A DNA stretch of 64,000 bases from Carnegiea gigantea (lineage: Eukaryota > Streptophyta > Magnoliopsida > Caryophyllales > Cactaceae), in the NCBI GenBank assembly GCA_029747015.1, contig JAKOGI010000421.1, forward strand, positions 211,001 to 275,000, written 5' to 3'. The notes beneath the pieces are model-generated. The model was not told the origin of the DNA. It searched no databases and saw only the letters and a list, made by a program, of their open reading frames with translations. The position numbers and the translations under genes are program-made. This document shows, piece after piece, positions 1 through 9,905 of the stretch; the stretch's first letter is position 1; the number at the start of each line of letters is the position of its first letter.

Positions 1-212
1 AAAAAAACAACTACGACCTTCTATCCGTTTTCTGAACTATAATAGCAACGTAAAAGTTTTACAATTATGAGTTATGCATAGTGAGAGGAAGCTTTTAGTC
101 GGATGTTGGGCTTTCTTGTTAGACCTTTTCACATTCTTATTTAGTTTATTGTTAGTGAAAATAATTAAATAAATCATTACCATGGGGCACCAAGTATCAA
201 ATAGGAAGATTA
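1..212. other. Left flank, nothing recognised
   Basis: AT-rich sequence to the left of the copia insertion. No coding frame, repeat or RNA gene was recognised here. Confidence 0.5.
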
Positions 213-217
213 TAAAT
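213..217. repeat. Target-site duplication TAAAT, left copy
   Basis: The five bases TAAAT directly precede the left LTR and recur directly after the right LTR at 5165-5169. Five-base duplications are the normal mark of LTR-retrotransposon integration, so both ends of the element are fixed. Confidence 0.93.
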
Positions 218-469
218 TGAAGAAAACTAAAACAATGATAGAGTATGCGGATGACCTTCTTGTATTCACAGCACTTGCATTCACCCCCACGTCCATTAAT
301 TTACATAAAGCATCACTATATACAAGCTATACACCCTAAAAGAGGAAGGAGATAAAAATATATTGAAGAAGAAATATTGTGGGAGAGATTATCGCACTAT
401 CACCACAATATTTGCTAAATGTATCCTGATAGCCCTATCACCATAATATTTGCTAAATATATCCTAATA
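218..469 (-). repeat. 3' LTR of the copia element
   Basis: A 252-bp repeat matching 4913-5164 except for T versus C near its end (atatatcc here, atataccc there). It holds an imperfect direct duplication of about 38 bp: units start at 397 and 435, each with CTATCACCA followed by AATATTTGCTAAAT. This is at the sense-strand start of the LTR, where enhancer-like repeats could lie. No TATA box was assigned. Confidence 0.95.
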
Positions 470-480
470 CTCCCCCTCAA
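470..480 (-). promoter_or_regulatory. Polypurine tract of the copia element
   Basis: On the minus strand this reads TTGAGGGGGAG and abuts the 3' LTR. It is the expected primer for plus-strand DNA synthesis. The stop codon of pol (477-479) lies inside it, so there is almost no untranslated sequence between the polyprotein and the LTR. Confidence 0.85.
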
Positions 481-1052
481 GGTGGAGCATGAGGATCAAG
501 CATGCCCAACTTGCCTCTTAGAAGTTGAAACTGCTTCTTCCCAATGGCTTTAGTGAATATGTCGGCTGGTTGTTGCTTGGAAGGAATATAAGCAAATCTA
601 AGATCACCAGTCTCCAACTTCTCCCGTACAAAATGACAATCGAGTTCAATATGCTTTGTACGCTCATGAAACACCGGATTTTTAGCAATGTGAAGAGCAG
701 CTTGACTGTCACAAAATAAATGCATGGCGGTGGTATGAAAAACTCCAAGAGAAGCAAGCAAGGCCTTTAACCAGATTAACTCGCTTGTGGTGGCTGCCAT
801 GGATCGATATTCAGCCTCAGCGGAAGACCGAGAAACCGTGGTTTGCTTCTTCGTCTTCCAGGACACAGGAGACCCACCTAGTGTAATAAGATACCCAGTA
901 AGGGATCGCCTCGTGAGGGGACATGCACCCCAATCTGCATCACAAAAGGCCCGAACTTGCAGGTCACAATTAGAGCGCAACAAAATCCCGTAGCCTGGTG
1001 CTCCTCCCGGGGGTCTTGCATAAATTGTGACAGGACATGCACCGCATAACAA
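477..1052 (-). pseudogene. C-terminal RNase H part of the copia polyprotein, out of frame
   Basis: This frame carries the end of the polyprotein: FCDADWGACPLTRRS, the SSAEAEYRSMA motif, and ERTKHIELDCHFVREK near the end, all standard copia RNase H blocks. The protein stops at 477-479 in the polypurine tract. It is out of frame with 878-4855. The upstream frame holds the PREEH block and this frame resumes at APGYGILLRS, so the intervening VVRYLKG-type block is missing. The first 16 or so residues of this frame are the wrong-frame reading of upstream sequence. Confidence 0.9.
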
Positions 1053-4000
1053 AGCTCAGGACGAGTAATAGTAAGGTAAATCAGTCGTCCCACTAATCGT
1101 CTGTATCGACTAGGATCATCTAATAGTGGTCCTTGAGCGAGCGCAAGTTTATGATTCTCCTCCATTGGAAACTCAAGTGGTTTACTACCTAGAAGACCAC
1201 TTTCTTCCACAATTTCAAGGGCATATTTACGCTGACAAAGGAATAATCCACGTGGCCCACGGGCTACTTCAATCCCGAGAAAATACTTAAGTGGGCCAAG
1301 GTCCTTAATCCGGAAACAGCTGTTTAAATAGACCTTAAAATCTGCACAGGCTTGAAAATTATTGCCAGCAAGAATAATATCATCCACATATACTAGAAGA
1401 GCCAAAAAAATGGAGCCATTGCGATATGTAAATAGAGAGTAATCTGCATAAGATCTCACAAAACCATAAGTGATGAGCGTGGAAGATAACTTGGCAAACC
1501 ACTGACGAGGTGCCTGACGAAGTCCATAGAGAGACTTGCGTAACTTACAGACCTTGGTGGGTGAGCTATAGGAGAAGCCAGGCGGTAAACGCATATAGAC
1601 TTCTTCCTCTAAATCGCCATGCAGAAATGCATTGTTGACATCCATTTGATGAAGCTCCCATCCCTTTGCAATAGCCACCGATAAGAATGTCCTCACACTC
1701 GACATTTTGGCCACAGGTGCAAATGTTTCATTAAAATCAAAACCTTCCTGCTGCAGATCCCCGCGCACCACAAGACGGGCCTTGAATCTTTCAATGGTGC
1801 CATCAGATTTATATTTGACTTTATAGACCCACTTGCAATTTATAGGCTTCTTTCCTGGTGGCAAGTCTACAATTGTCCAGGTTTGATTTTCTTCCAAGGC
1901 AGATATTTCCTCAGCCATTGCTTTGCGCCAATGAGGGTCGTTAACTGCTTCTTGATAGGACCTGGGCTCAACAATCTTTGTAATGGCAGCAAGAAAAGCT
2001 TTGTGTTTATTAGAGAAATTGTTGCATGTGATATAATTGACTAGTGGATAAGGTGTACCTGAAGAGCCCGCTTGCGGTGAAGAAGTGAGAGAGGGGTCAT
2101 TCGCTTGCACACCATAGCAAAAATAATCGATCAGATGTGTAGGAGGGCGCTTCACTCTAGCAGGTCGGGTAGAGGTTGATTCTATTGTACTAGGCCCTGG
2201 TTGAGTGAAATGAGCCTCAGTACTCCCCTTGTCATCAGACGATCCCGGCCCAGACTGAGAGGACAGCATGATTTCAGCAGACCTGGGTAGTTCTTGTGTG
2301 GCTGGCAGCCCAACATCAGAAGGCTCGACTTCTCTCATTGCTTCAGTGGTGTCCATATTGTCATTCGGTCCAAAGATATTTGTCAGGAGTCCTTCTTCTT
2401 CAATAAGACCCAAATTGTTCAAGGAACCATTGTTCACTGTTGCTTGATGGTTGTCAGACGTGCCGTATCCATCCAAATTAGATTGGGCAAAAGGAAAAAT
2501 TTGCTCATGAAAAACTACATCTCTACTAATAAAGATTTTGTGAGCGTCCAAATCATATACCTTCCAACCCTTCTTGCCATATGGATAGCCCATGAAGATA
2601 CATTTGCGGCTTCGGGAGGCAAACTTGTCCTTGGTTCTTGGTATCTCATAGGCAAAGCAAAGGCACCCAAACATCCTAATATGCTCATATGAGGGCTTAG
2701 TATCAAAGAGAACTTCGTAGGGGGTCTTACCATTTAACACCTTGCTTGGCGTCCTATTAATTAAGTAAGCTGCGGTAAGAGCACACTCCCCCCAGAACTC
2801 AAGTGGTAAGTGCGCTTGAAAGCGAAGGGCCCGTGCAACATTTAGGATGTGTCTATGTTTTCTTTCAACCCTCCCATTTTGTTGAGGAGTTTCTGTGCAA
2901 CTTGTTTGATGTAGTATGCCTTTGTGTGAATAAAACTGTTTCATGGGCCCGGATAAAAACTCTTTCCCGTTGTCACTCCTAATTACTTTTACTTCCTTAT
3001 TAAATTGTGTCTTTATCATGGCCACAAAATTTTGCAATAGAACCGAAGCTTCACTCTTTGCCTGCATCAAATAAACCCAAACAGCACGACTTGCATCGTC
3101 CACTATTGAAAGAAAATATTGCGCACCACATAATGATGGCACTCTATATGCACCCCAAATATCACAGTGAATAAGCTCGAATGATTCTTTAGCATTCCTT
3201 TCACTAGCAACAAACTTAGAACGCGTCTGTTTGGCACGAAAACAAATATCACAAGGTTCATTCACTTTATTCTCACTCCTAATCTTAATATCTTTGGAAA
3301 ATAAAGACAAGACTTGATCCGAAGGATGTCCTAAACGTCCATGCCATAAGTTGTGAGTGCCTACCGCGTTGACTTCAGCCGGTGGGATTGACAAATTGTT
3401 GAAGCAGTAGACCCCTCCTCTCAATCTACCCACTCCAATCGGGCTCTTCAATGTGCGGTCCTGTATCACACATAAGTCATCATCAAAAATCACAGTACAT
3501 TTCAATTCTCTAATTAATTGAGCCACAGAAATTAAATTGCAAGAAAACTTTGGTATATATAGAACTTTGTCCAAGGTTATTTTTGGACTTAATTTCACAC
3601 TTCCTTGGAGTTTTGCCACTGTGCATTCTCCATTTGGTAGATTGATAGGAATAGGTTCCATGGCTCTCTTACTTCCAAGTTTGCTCAACTCTCCTGTCAT
3701 ATGACAGGATGCTCCCGAGTCGATTATCCACGGTAAATTACCTGCTAACTTCTCATAACCCGGTTTTGAAGGTTCAATCAAGCTGAGGAGGCGCTGTACT
3801 TGGTTGGCAGTGAGTCTCGAAAGAGCGCTGTTGATTTGCTCAGTTTGTCCAGCCCCTGTTATTACTTGTTCAGCACTTGCACTGTCTGCCAAGTATGCTG
3901 TTTCTTGTCCTCCCCCTTTTCCACGACTTCCACTAGTTCGACCACCGCGGGAACTCCTTCCGCGTCCTCTTGATCTACCGCGTGAGCCCCACCCTGGTGG

Positions 4001-4855
4001 GTATCCAATAATTTCAAAACAATTGCTCTCCTCGTGACCGAACCGTCCACAATGTCTACACGTACCTTTGTCGACTGAGGGCAGTGCTTTTTCTCCATGT
4101 CTCGAGGCAAAGGCTGCTGCTGTTTCGGTTCTGTTGTCTCGGTTCATCATCATCTTCCTGTGTTGTTCCTCTTGAACAACCATGTTGAACATCTTTTCGA
4201 GTGGAGGCAGGGGGTCTTGAGCCAGAATTTGGCTCCGAATCTGACCGTATAGCTCGTCACTTAATCCCATTAGAAATTGATACGATTTCTCTTCTTCAAG
4301 CATACGGACGATCCTGGAAGCCGCTCCGCACTTACACCCGTTGCACGTACAGTAGGGAACTTTTACGTGAGTGTTGAGCTCCATCCACAAACTCACTAGC
4401 TTGGAATAAAAATCTTGAATATCTAATCCCCCCTGTTTACAGTCTGCAATGCCGGCTTTCAGTTGATAAATTCTTGGTGCATTGACCACACCATATCGTT
4501 TTTGAAGATCTAGCCACATTTCCCTAGCAGTTTCAGCATATGCTACGCTCGATCGCAATCTAGGTTCAATCACGTTCACAATCCAGGAACAAATCATTGA
4601 GTTTACCATGTCCCATGCCTGATACTCGGTAAACTCTTCTCCTCCTTTGTATTCGGGTCTTGTTAAGGTCCCGTCAATAAACCCAAGTTTATTTTTTGCT
4701 TTTAAGGCCGTGTGTACCGCCTTCTCCCATAACTCGTAATTCTTCCCATCAAACACCACTGCTGTAATAAGCATGCCGGGGCCTTCAGACGGATGAAGGA
4801 AATATGGGGAGTGTGGTTCAATTGTGAGCCTCTTCTTTTCTCCCTCTTTGGCCAT
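878..4855 (-). CDS. Copia Gag-Pol polyprotein (capsid, protease, integrase, reverse transcriptase)
   Basis: A 1325-residue frame with domains in copia order. The Gag capsid begins near residue 35 (NYELWEKAVHTALKAKN). A CCHC zinc knuckle lies at 266-279 (CRHCGRFGHEESNC), followed by an RG-rich stretch. The protease active site is DSGA at 379-382. The integrase zinc-binding H and C residues lie at about 505-538, with catalytic D565, D628 and E664. The reverse transcriptase spans about 990-1230, with MDVNNAFLHG at 1071 and YVDD at 1156-1159. The last 40 residues are frameshifted and not native. The product would assemble virus-like particles in the cytoplasm and copy and integrate the element. 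The ATG at 4853-4855 follows a leader of only about 57 bp, as in compact copia elements. All catalytic residues I can see are present; the break is in RNase H. Confidence 0.95.
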   Translation of the reverse strand: MAKEGEKKRLTIEPHSPYFLHPSEGPGMLITAVVFDGKNYELWEKAVHTALKAKNKLGFIDGTLTRPEYKGGEEFTEYQAWDMVNSMICSWIVNVIEPRLRSSVAYAETAREMWLDLQKRYGVVNAPRIYQLKAGIADCKQGGLDIQDFYSKLVSLWMELNTHVKVPYCTCNGCKCGAASRIVRMLEEEKSYQFLMGLSDELYGQIRSQILAQDPLPPLEKMFNMVVQEEQHRKMMMNRDNRTETAAAFASRHGEKALPSVDKGTCRHCGRFGHEESNCFEIIGYPPGWGSRGRSRGRGRSSRGGRTSGSRGKGGGQETAYLADSASAEQVITGAGQTEQINSALSRLTANQVQRLLSLIEPSKPGYEKLAGNLPWIIDSGASCHMTGELSKLGSKRAMEPIPINLPNGECTVAKLQGSVKLSPKITLDKVLYIPKFSCNLISVAQLIRELKCTVIFDDDLCVIQDRTLKSPIGVGRLRGGVYCFNNLSIPPAEVNAVGTHNLWHGRLGHPSDQVLSLFSKDIKIRSENKVNEPCDICFRAKQTRSKFVASERNAKESFELIHCDIWGAYRVPSLCGAQYFLSIVDDASRAVWVYLMQAKSEASVLLQNFVAMIKTQFNKEVKVIRSDNGKEFLSGPMKQFYSHKGILHQTSCTETPQQNGRVERKHRHILNVARALRFQAHLPLEFWGECALTAAYLINRTPSKVLNGKTPYEVLFDTKPSYEHIRMFGCLCFAYEIPRTKDKFASRSRKCIFMGYPYGKKGWKVYDLDAHKIFISRDVVFHEQIFPFAQSNLDGYGTSDNHQATVNNGSLNNLGLIEEEGLLTNIFGPNDNMDTTEAMREVEPSDVGLPATQELPRSAEIMLSSQSGPGSSDDKGSTEAHFTQPGPSTIESTSTRPARVKRPPTHLIDYFCYGVQANDPSLTSSPQAGSSGTPYPLVNYITCNNFSNKHKAFLAAITKIVEPRSYQEAVNDPHWRKAMAEEISALEENQTWTIVDLPPGKKPINCKWVYKVKYKSDGTIERFKARLVVRGDLQQEGFDFNETFAPVAKMSSVRTFLSVAIAKGWELHQMDVNNAFLHGDLEEEVYMRLPPGFSYSSPTKVCKLRKSLYGLRQAPRQWFAKLSSTLITYGFVRSYADYSLFTYRNGSIFLALLVYVDDIILAGNNFQACADFKVYLNSCFRIKDLGPLKYFLGIEVARGPRGLFLCQRKYALEIVEESGLLGSKPLEFPMEENHKLALAQGPLLDDPSRYRRLVGRLIYLTITRPELCYAVHVLSQFMQDPREEHQATGFCCALIVTCKFGPFVMQIGVHVPSRGDPLLGILLH

Positions 4856-4900
4856 GCTTATTTGTTGTGGGGGTATGGTGGATGGGTGTTCACGAAAGTT

Positions 4901-4912
4901 GCTCTGATACCA
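4901..4912 (-). promoter_or_regulatory. Primer-binding site, initiator methionine tRNA
   Basis: The minus strand reads TGGTATCAGAGC immediately inside the 5' LTR. This is the classic plant copia primer site, complementary to the 3' end of tRNA-iMet. Confidence 0.95.
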
Positions 4913-5164
4913 TGAAGAAAACTAAAACAATGATAGAGTATGCGGATGACCTTCTTGTATTCACAGCACTTGCATTCACCCCCACGTCCATTAATTTACA
5001 TAAAGCATCACTATATACAAGCTATACACCCTAAAAGAGGAAGGAGATAAAAATATATTGAAGAAGAAATATTGTGGGAGAGATTATCGCACTATCACCA
5101 CAATATTTGCTAAATGTATCCTGATAGCCCTATCACCATAATATTTGCTAAATATACCCTAATA
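4913..5164 (-). repeat. 5' LTR of the copia element
   Basis: A 252-bp LTR that carries the promoter of the element. It matches 218-469 except for one base. It is followed on the plus strand by the second TAAAT target-site copy at 5165-5169. Confidence 0.95.
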
Positions 5165-5169
5165 TAAAT

Positions 5170-5504
5170 AAATCAATCAATCAAGAAATCAAGAACAAAA
5201 AATAAAGCAGTTAATTATCTTTACTTTAGTCTTCATGATTTACCTCAATTACAACATACCGAATTTGTTAACGTAAATTAATTAAAAAATAAAGCAGTTA
5301 ATTGTTTGAACCATAACACATATGTATCACCTACAAGTGGGACAATCCCTCTGTTTTTTTTTTTTTTTTTGAAAAATTATATTGAATCCAATTTCTCAAG
5401 AATAACGTTTTATGTCATTTGGATAAGTATGGAGAAAGTCATGGGCCAAAGAATTTAGAAGTGTCACTTTTTGCACATAGCTTGCTGTATGTGACTCATA
5501 TCAT
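5170..5504. other. Intergenic spacer, nothing recognised
   Basis: AT-rich sequence with an 18-base T run near 5353. No coding frame or repeat family was recognised. Confidence 0.5.
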
Positions 5505-5517
5505 ATCATTAACTTTT

Positions 5518-5796
5518 TCTTAGTTCAATCCCTGATACTTATCCTTAGTTTTAAATTATAGTATTTCTTAATTCATATCATACTGCTTATCCTTAGTTTT
5601 TCTCCATAAAATATTTTCCCGAAATCCTTCTTCTATAAAATGTTTTCACAATCTTGTTTTGTGGGTCTCTTGGAATCAATCTGTCTACGGTTAAGAATGC
5701 TGGTAGAGGTAAGGTTGCCTACATCTGGATCTCCCAAACCCCGCAAAAACAGGACCCACACTAGTAGGTGGTGTTGTTATTGTTGTTGTTGATCTG
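5518..5796 (+). mobile_element. SINE-like element with LINE-type 3' tail, copy 1
   Basis: A 279-bp element flanked by a 13-bp duplication, ATCATTAACTTTT at 5505-5517 and ATCACTAACTTTT at 5797-5809 (one mismatch). It starts TTAGTTCAATCCCTG, which resembles a decayed RNA polymerase III B box, and ends in GTT repeats at about 5770-5790. The last 130 bp match the 3' ends of copy 2 (8507-8726) and of the RTE LINE at 47281. The start is internally duplicated with a period of about 48 bp (5518 and 5566). It is either a SINE or an internally deleted LINE copy. It encodes nothing and would be moved by LINE enzymes. Confidence 0.75.
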
Positions 5797-5837
5797 ATCA
5801 CTAACTTTTAAACCTGTGCTCTACACAGGCTAGCTTT

Positions 5838-6300
5838 AATTTATAATAAAACTAATGTCTTCTCTACATACTTTATCACATTACTTTTGGTGGTTTCATG
5901 TATTAATTCTTAAAAAGCATATTTTAAAAGAAAAAATTTCAACACATCAATAATAACAAGCCATTAATTGTCGCTTTAAATTGCAAAGGCCAATTTTTCA
6001 TTAATAATTCCTTAAATGCTCATTAGACACATGTCAATACAGTATTATTCACACTCACTTTTATATATGAATATAGTAAAACTAGTGGCTTCGATATTAA
6101 TTTGCATACTTTATCATATTACTTTAGAGGTTTCATGTATTAATTCTTAAAAATCATACTTTAAAAGAAAACATTTTAACATATCAATAATAACAAACAA
6201 TTAGTTATCATTTTAAATTACGAAGGCTAATTTTTCATTATTAAATGCTCATTAGACACCACCTCATCATTTATACTTACTTTTACATATAAATATATGA
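5838..6300. repeat. Tandem duplication of a 230-bp AT-rich unit
   Basis: Two adjacent units of about 230 bp start near 5838 and 6068. Shared blocks include TTTCATGTATTAATTCTTAA, ATCAATAATAACAA and AAATGCTCATTAGACAC, in the same order in both. Divergence is moderate, so the duplication is not recent. No coding potential is evident. Confidence 0.8.
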
Positions 6301-7010
6301 TGATGCACTTTTTCATAATTAGGCTCATAATACATCATTGGAAAGCTTATTCAATAAGATATGCATGTATGCAAACATGATTATATTTTTTTATTCAATT
6401 ATCAGACGTGAAGTGAGGTACTAATTACCATTAGATGTCAAACCTTCACGAAATGGATTGGTTTGACCCTCTTTGACCATTTTTGTGACTGATTTCGGTT
6501 TTTCTACAATAAAAAATTTATTCTCTAGAATATTTTATTTTTGAAAAGTTTATTTTTGAAGAATCATAGGCTATATCATTTGGAAGTATGAAACCAAATT
6601 ATTTCGCCACTAATTAGTTGAGTCGTTCCATCACTGTAGGGCATTATGCGCACAATATATTTTGGGTACAAAGGTTTTGGTCTTAACATGTAATCTTTTA
6701 CAAGTGGAATCTTAGTTGAGTTGTAAGAATGTTGGTCCATATGTCTATATTGATAAGTATGTATCTCTGCTCATTTGTTATGTTAATGTGGGCGTATATT
6801 GAAATAAGTAAACAAGTATAACTAATCTTCTATTGATTTAATTTCATAAATACATTTTTAATTAGCTGCTTCCAATATTTTTGTCCTCACATTCCCCCTC
6901 CCTTTTTGTTAAAATTATTGGCCTTCATAGCTATTACATGTATTAATTCTAAGACTTTTAATTTTATTTTTTTGATTTCAATGCCTTCTTATGTATCTAT
7001 CAAAAAAATA
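6301..7010. other. Intergenic spacer, nothing recognised
   Basis: AT-rich sequence with no recognisable coding frame, RNA gene or element end. Confidence 0.5.
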
Positions 7011-7041
7011 CTTATATATATATATATATCTATATATATTA

Positions 7042-7076
<35 letters not shown>

Positions 7077-7162
7077 CACACCCCCCCCGTACATACATAC
7101 ACACACACACACACACATATATACACACACACACACACACACATATACATATACATACATAC

Positions 7163-7193
<31 letters not shown>

Positions 7194-7235
7194 TATATAT
7201 CTATTATATATATTATATATATACAATATATATAT

Positions 7236-7269
<34 letters not shown>

Positions 7270-7270
7270 C

Positions 7271-7352
<82 letters not shown>

Positions 7353-7396
7353 TATATATATATATATATAATATAGATATATATATATATATATAG
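7011..7396. repeat. Compound TA/CA microsatellite
   Basis: About 385 bp of alternating TA, CA (ACACAC) and GATA/TATC runs, with at least four CA blocks separated by TA blocks. Long tyrosine- and isoleucine-only frames across it on both strands are translation artefacts, not genes. Confidence 0.95.
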
Positions 7397-8489
7397 ACAC
7401 ACACTATGTTTTTGTCTTCATTAGAAAAGAAAATGAGTATTATCGATACATAAACACATTGATTGGATAAACAATATTATTTATACATAACTATTCAATA
7501 TAAATTTTATACACTATTGTGGTACATTGGTTCATTATTAATTGTTATTGATTTGGATTTGTTTATATATTATAAATTCATTGACAAAGATTAGGCTATG
7601 CAATAGGCACCTTAAAAAGGAAGAAAGGGAAGACACAATATTTAATTATTATTATGTATGATATTCTATTGGAATCAATACAAATTTCATCAGAAAATTA
7701 TGTTAAAATTAATTATTTGTTTTCCCTAACTTATTTATTATTTCTTTATAATATTTTTATGGCTCTTAATATGTTTTTCTTCATTTAGTGTCGTGCTTTA
7801 AGTAAATTTTATTGTTAATATTTTTCAACATTGCTGTCTATTCATCCACATGGGCTAGACAATCACTGCGGCTTCTGAAAATCCGTTCATGGATAACATT
7901 TTGTCTAACGTTACATGATTAGTCCTTGACTGTTATTATTTTTAGCTTTAATGCATTAGTAAATTCTACACGTTCTAGTGACAGTATTTATTGGGCATCA
8001 ATTGAGTTTGTACTGTTATTTGCATTTGTTGTGCCAATCAAAGTTAGCCTATTGTAGTATTCTTTATTGTTTGCCAATGGCTATAAGTGCTTCCTTCTGT
8101 TTACAAGCAATAGCAAAAATTAGGCATTGTTCATCCTTAGGATTCCAATGTTCCGTCTTATAGTTCTCATATTTACAATCGCTACAATCTCCTTACTTTT
8201 AGCATGTAAAAGTGGTTCAAAATTTTCAACCATTGCAATAAATGTGAATGCAATGGACAATTGTACATTAGGGAAACACCATAATATTTCAAACAACATA
8301 GGAAGAGTATTTTGCCTGATGTACTTCAATCCAAACTACTTCTAAAACCTTATTCTTTCTTTACTTTCTCAATTTCATCTAGTGCATGTACGAATTTCTT
8401 GTATACTTTTGACTAACCTTATCATACTCTAATGTTTTCTTGATTGGCTTCCTTTCTTTGATTTCATTTGATTCATGTAACAAGTGCTT
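7397..8489. other. Intergenic spacer, nothing recognised
   Basis: AT-rich sequence. Short frames on both strands at 7978-8345 show no motif and no family resemblance, so I do not call them genes. Confidence 0.5.
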
Positions 8490-8506
8490 TAATACTTGTA
8501 TATATA

Positions 8507-8726
8507 TACAACAATACCTTCCAGTCTGGGTCCTACTTTTGCGGGGTATGGGGAGATCCAGATGTAGATAACCTTATCTCTACAAACATTCTTGCCTGTA
8601 GAGAGGCTGATTCCAAGTGACCTATAAAAAATAATTTTGTGAAAATATTTTATAGAAAAAGAATTTTGTGAAAATATTTTATAGAAAAAACTAATAATAA
8701 GCAGCAGGGGATGAACTAAGAAATAC
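8507..8726 (-). mobile_element. SINE-like element with LINE-type 3' tail, copy 2
   Basis: A 220-bp minus-strand element flanked by a perfect 17-bp duplication (TAATACTTGTATATATA at 8490-8506 and 8727-8743). It begins near AGTATTTCTTAGTTCA, essentially the same start as copy 1, and ends in a short TTG tail at 8508-8518. The body includes a duplicated TTTCTATAAAATATTTTCAC unit, and the 3' 120 bp are the tail shared with copy 1 and the LINE. The shared start and long duplication indicate LINE-mediated insertion of a defined short family. Confidence 0.82.
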
Positions 8727-8743
8727 TAATACTTGTATATATA

Positions 8744-9065
8744 TGTGTGCATTATTTGTGTCTCCAATTAAAGATAAGCTATATTATTTTATACGCTGTT
8801 CTCCATACAGAATAATTTATTGTCAATTTGAAAAAGATATTTTAAAGGACCATGCTTACTATCACAAACCCACCTCTAAACAAGTTCCAACACCCAATTT
8901 AATCTTCTTTCTCTAAATAGGAGTCATAAGGACCATGCTTACTTTGCTTACTATCATGAACCAAGTCAACCTCAACTATTTCCTATTCATGTTGTGAGTC
9001 TGGCTAACTCTCCTTGAGAAATCAAAATGTTGGACTTTTGATTGATAATTCGTTAATAAACTATG
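8744..9065. other. Intergenic spacer, nothing recognised
   Basis: No coding frame or repeat boundary was recognised. Confidence 0.5.
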
Positions 9066-9905
9066 GTAGTGTTTGATTGGGGGGAAAATAATTTTCTCGA
9101 AAAATGATTTTTTAATTTTTTGTTGTTTGGCACAATAAGGATGAAAAACTATTTTCCATGGAAAATGATTCCCCCCCCCCCAATGGTCCTTTTTGAGAAG
9201 ATAGGAAGTTGACCTTTTTCATCCAACTCTTTGATAATATGGTCAGCTGAAATTTAGGTACAAAATTTGGTTTCCATGGTTTTGATCGAAACTTAACTAT
9301 CCAATGAAAAAGATTAAAATAAAATCAAATCTAAATTTTCAGCTTAAATTTCTTTCATTTCATCGACATTTATTTGCACCAGGATAATTTAATCGATATT
9401 TTTTGCCACTAAAATAATTCAATTAGTCATTAAAGCAATTTTAACTTTTTAGATTAAGACTTGATCATCAGATAGAAAATAATTTAATCTAGATTTTGAG
9501 ACAATATTTTTTCATTTGGTCAACATTTTTCTCCTTTACGATAATTCAATTGACATTTTTCGCTAGTTAAATAATTCAGCTGATTTTTTTGTTACTAAAA
9601 TAATTTGAATCGTTTAGATCGAAACTTGATTATCTGAGAGTAAGTATTTAAACAAACTTGAATATGAATTTTAAGCTTAAAATTCCTTTATTTGGTGAAC
9701 ATTTATCTCAACTATGACTTTCAGTCAATATTTTGTGCCATTTAAACAATTCAATAGATGTTTGCCTCTTTTTCATGGAAAATTATTTATTTTGTACCAA
9801 ATAACGAAAAATGTGACATGAAAATCAATTTTCCTTAGAAAAACATTTTCCATAGAAATTGATTTTTCGGGAAAAACATTTTCTTTCCAACCAAACACTT
9901 CCTAC
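9066..9905. mobile_element. Non-coding terminal-inverted-repeat element
   Basis: About 840 bp with inverted ends. The left end reads GTAGTGTTTGATTGG and the complement of the right end reads GTAGGAAGTGTTTGGTTGG, followed on both sides by A/T-rich blocks with GAAAAAT motifs. The interior has repeated AATAATTCAATT and CATTTTT blocks and no coding frame. A clear target-site duplication was not found, so the family is not assigned. It resembles non-autonomous DNA transposons, with hAT-like a possibility. Confidence 0.6.

Larger units (their letters stand above)
218..5164 (-). mobile_element. Young, nearly complete Ty1/copia retrotransposon
   Basis: A 4.95-kb element bounded by two 252-bp LTRs and a TAAAT duplication, lying on the minus strand. 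The order on that strand is LTR (4913-5164), primer site (4901-4912), gag-pol (4855 to 477), polypurine tract (470-480), LTR (218-469). Integrase precedes reverse transcriptase, which is the copia order. By eye the two LTRs differ at a single position, so insertion was recent. On the sense strand the LTRs begin TA and end CA, one of the known non-canonical end pairs of plant copia elements. One internal deletion breaks the RNase H frame, so the element probably cannot move by itself. I did not assign a copia lineage. Confidence 0.96.

Noticed and set aside
2294..2733. 132-aa plus-strand and 72-aa minus-strand frames
   Set aside because: Shadow frames of the copia integrase/reverse transcriptase region.
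6906..7402. Long overlapping frames of Tyr/Ile/Cys/Val repeats on both strands
   Set aside because: They are translations of the TA/CA microsatellite and have no start context or composition of a real protein.
7978..8345. Short frames on both strands suggesting a small gene
   Set aside because: No motif, no family resemblance, and overlapping open frames on opposite strands in AT-rich sequence are expected by chance.
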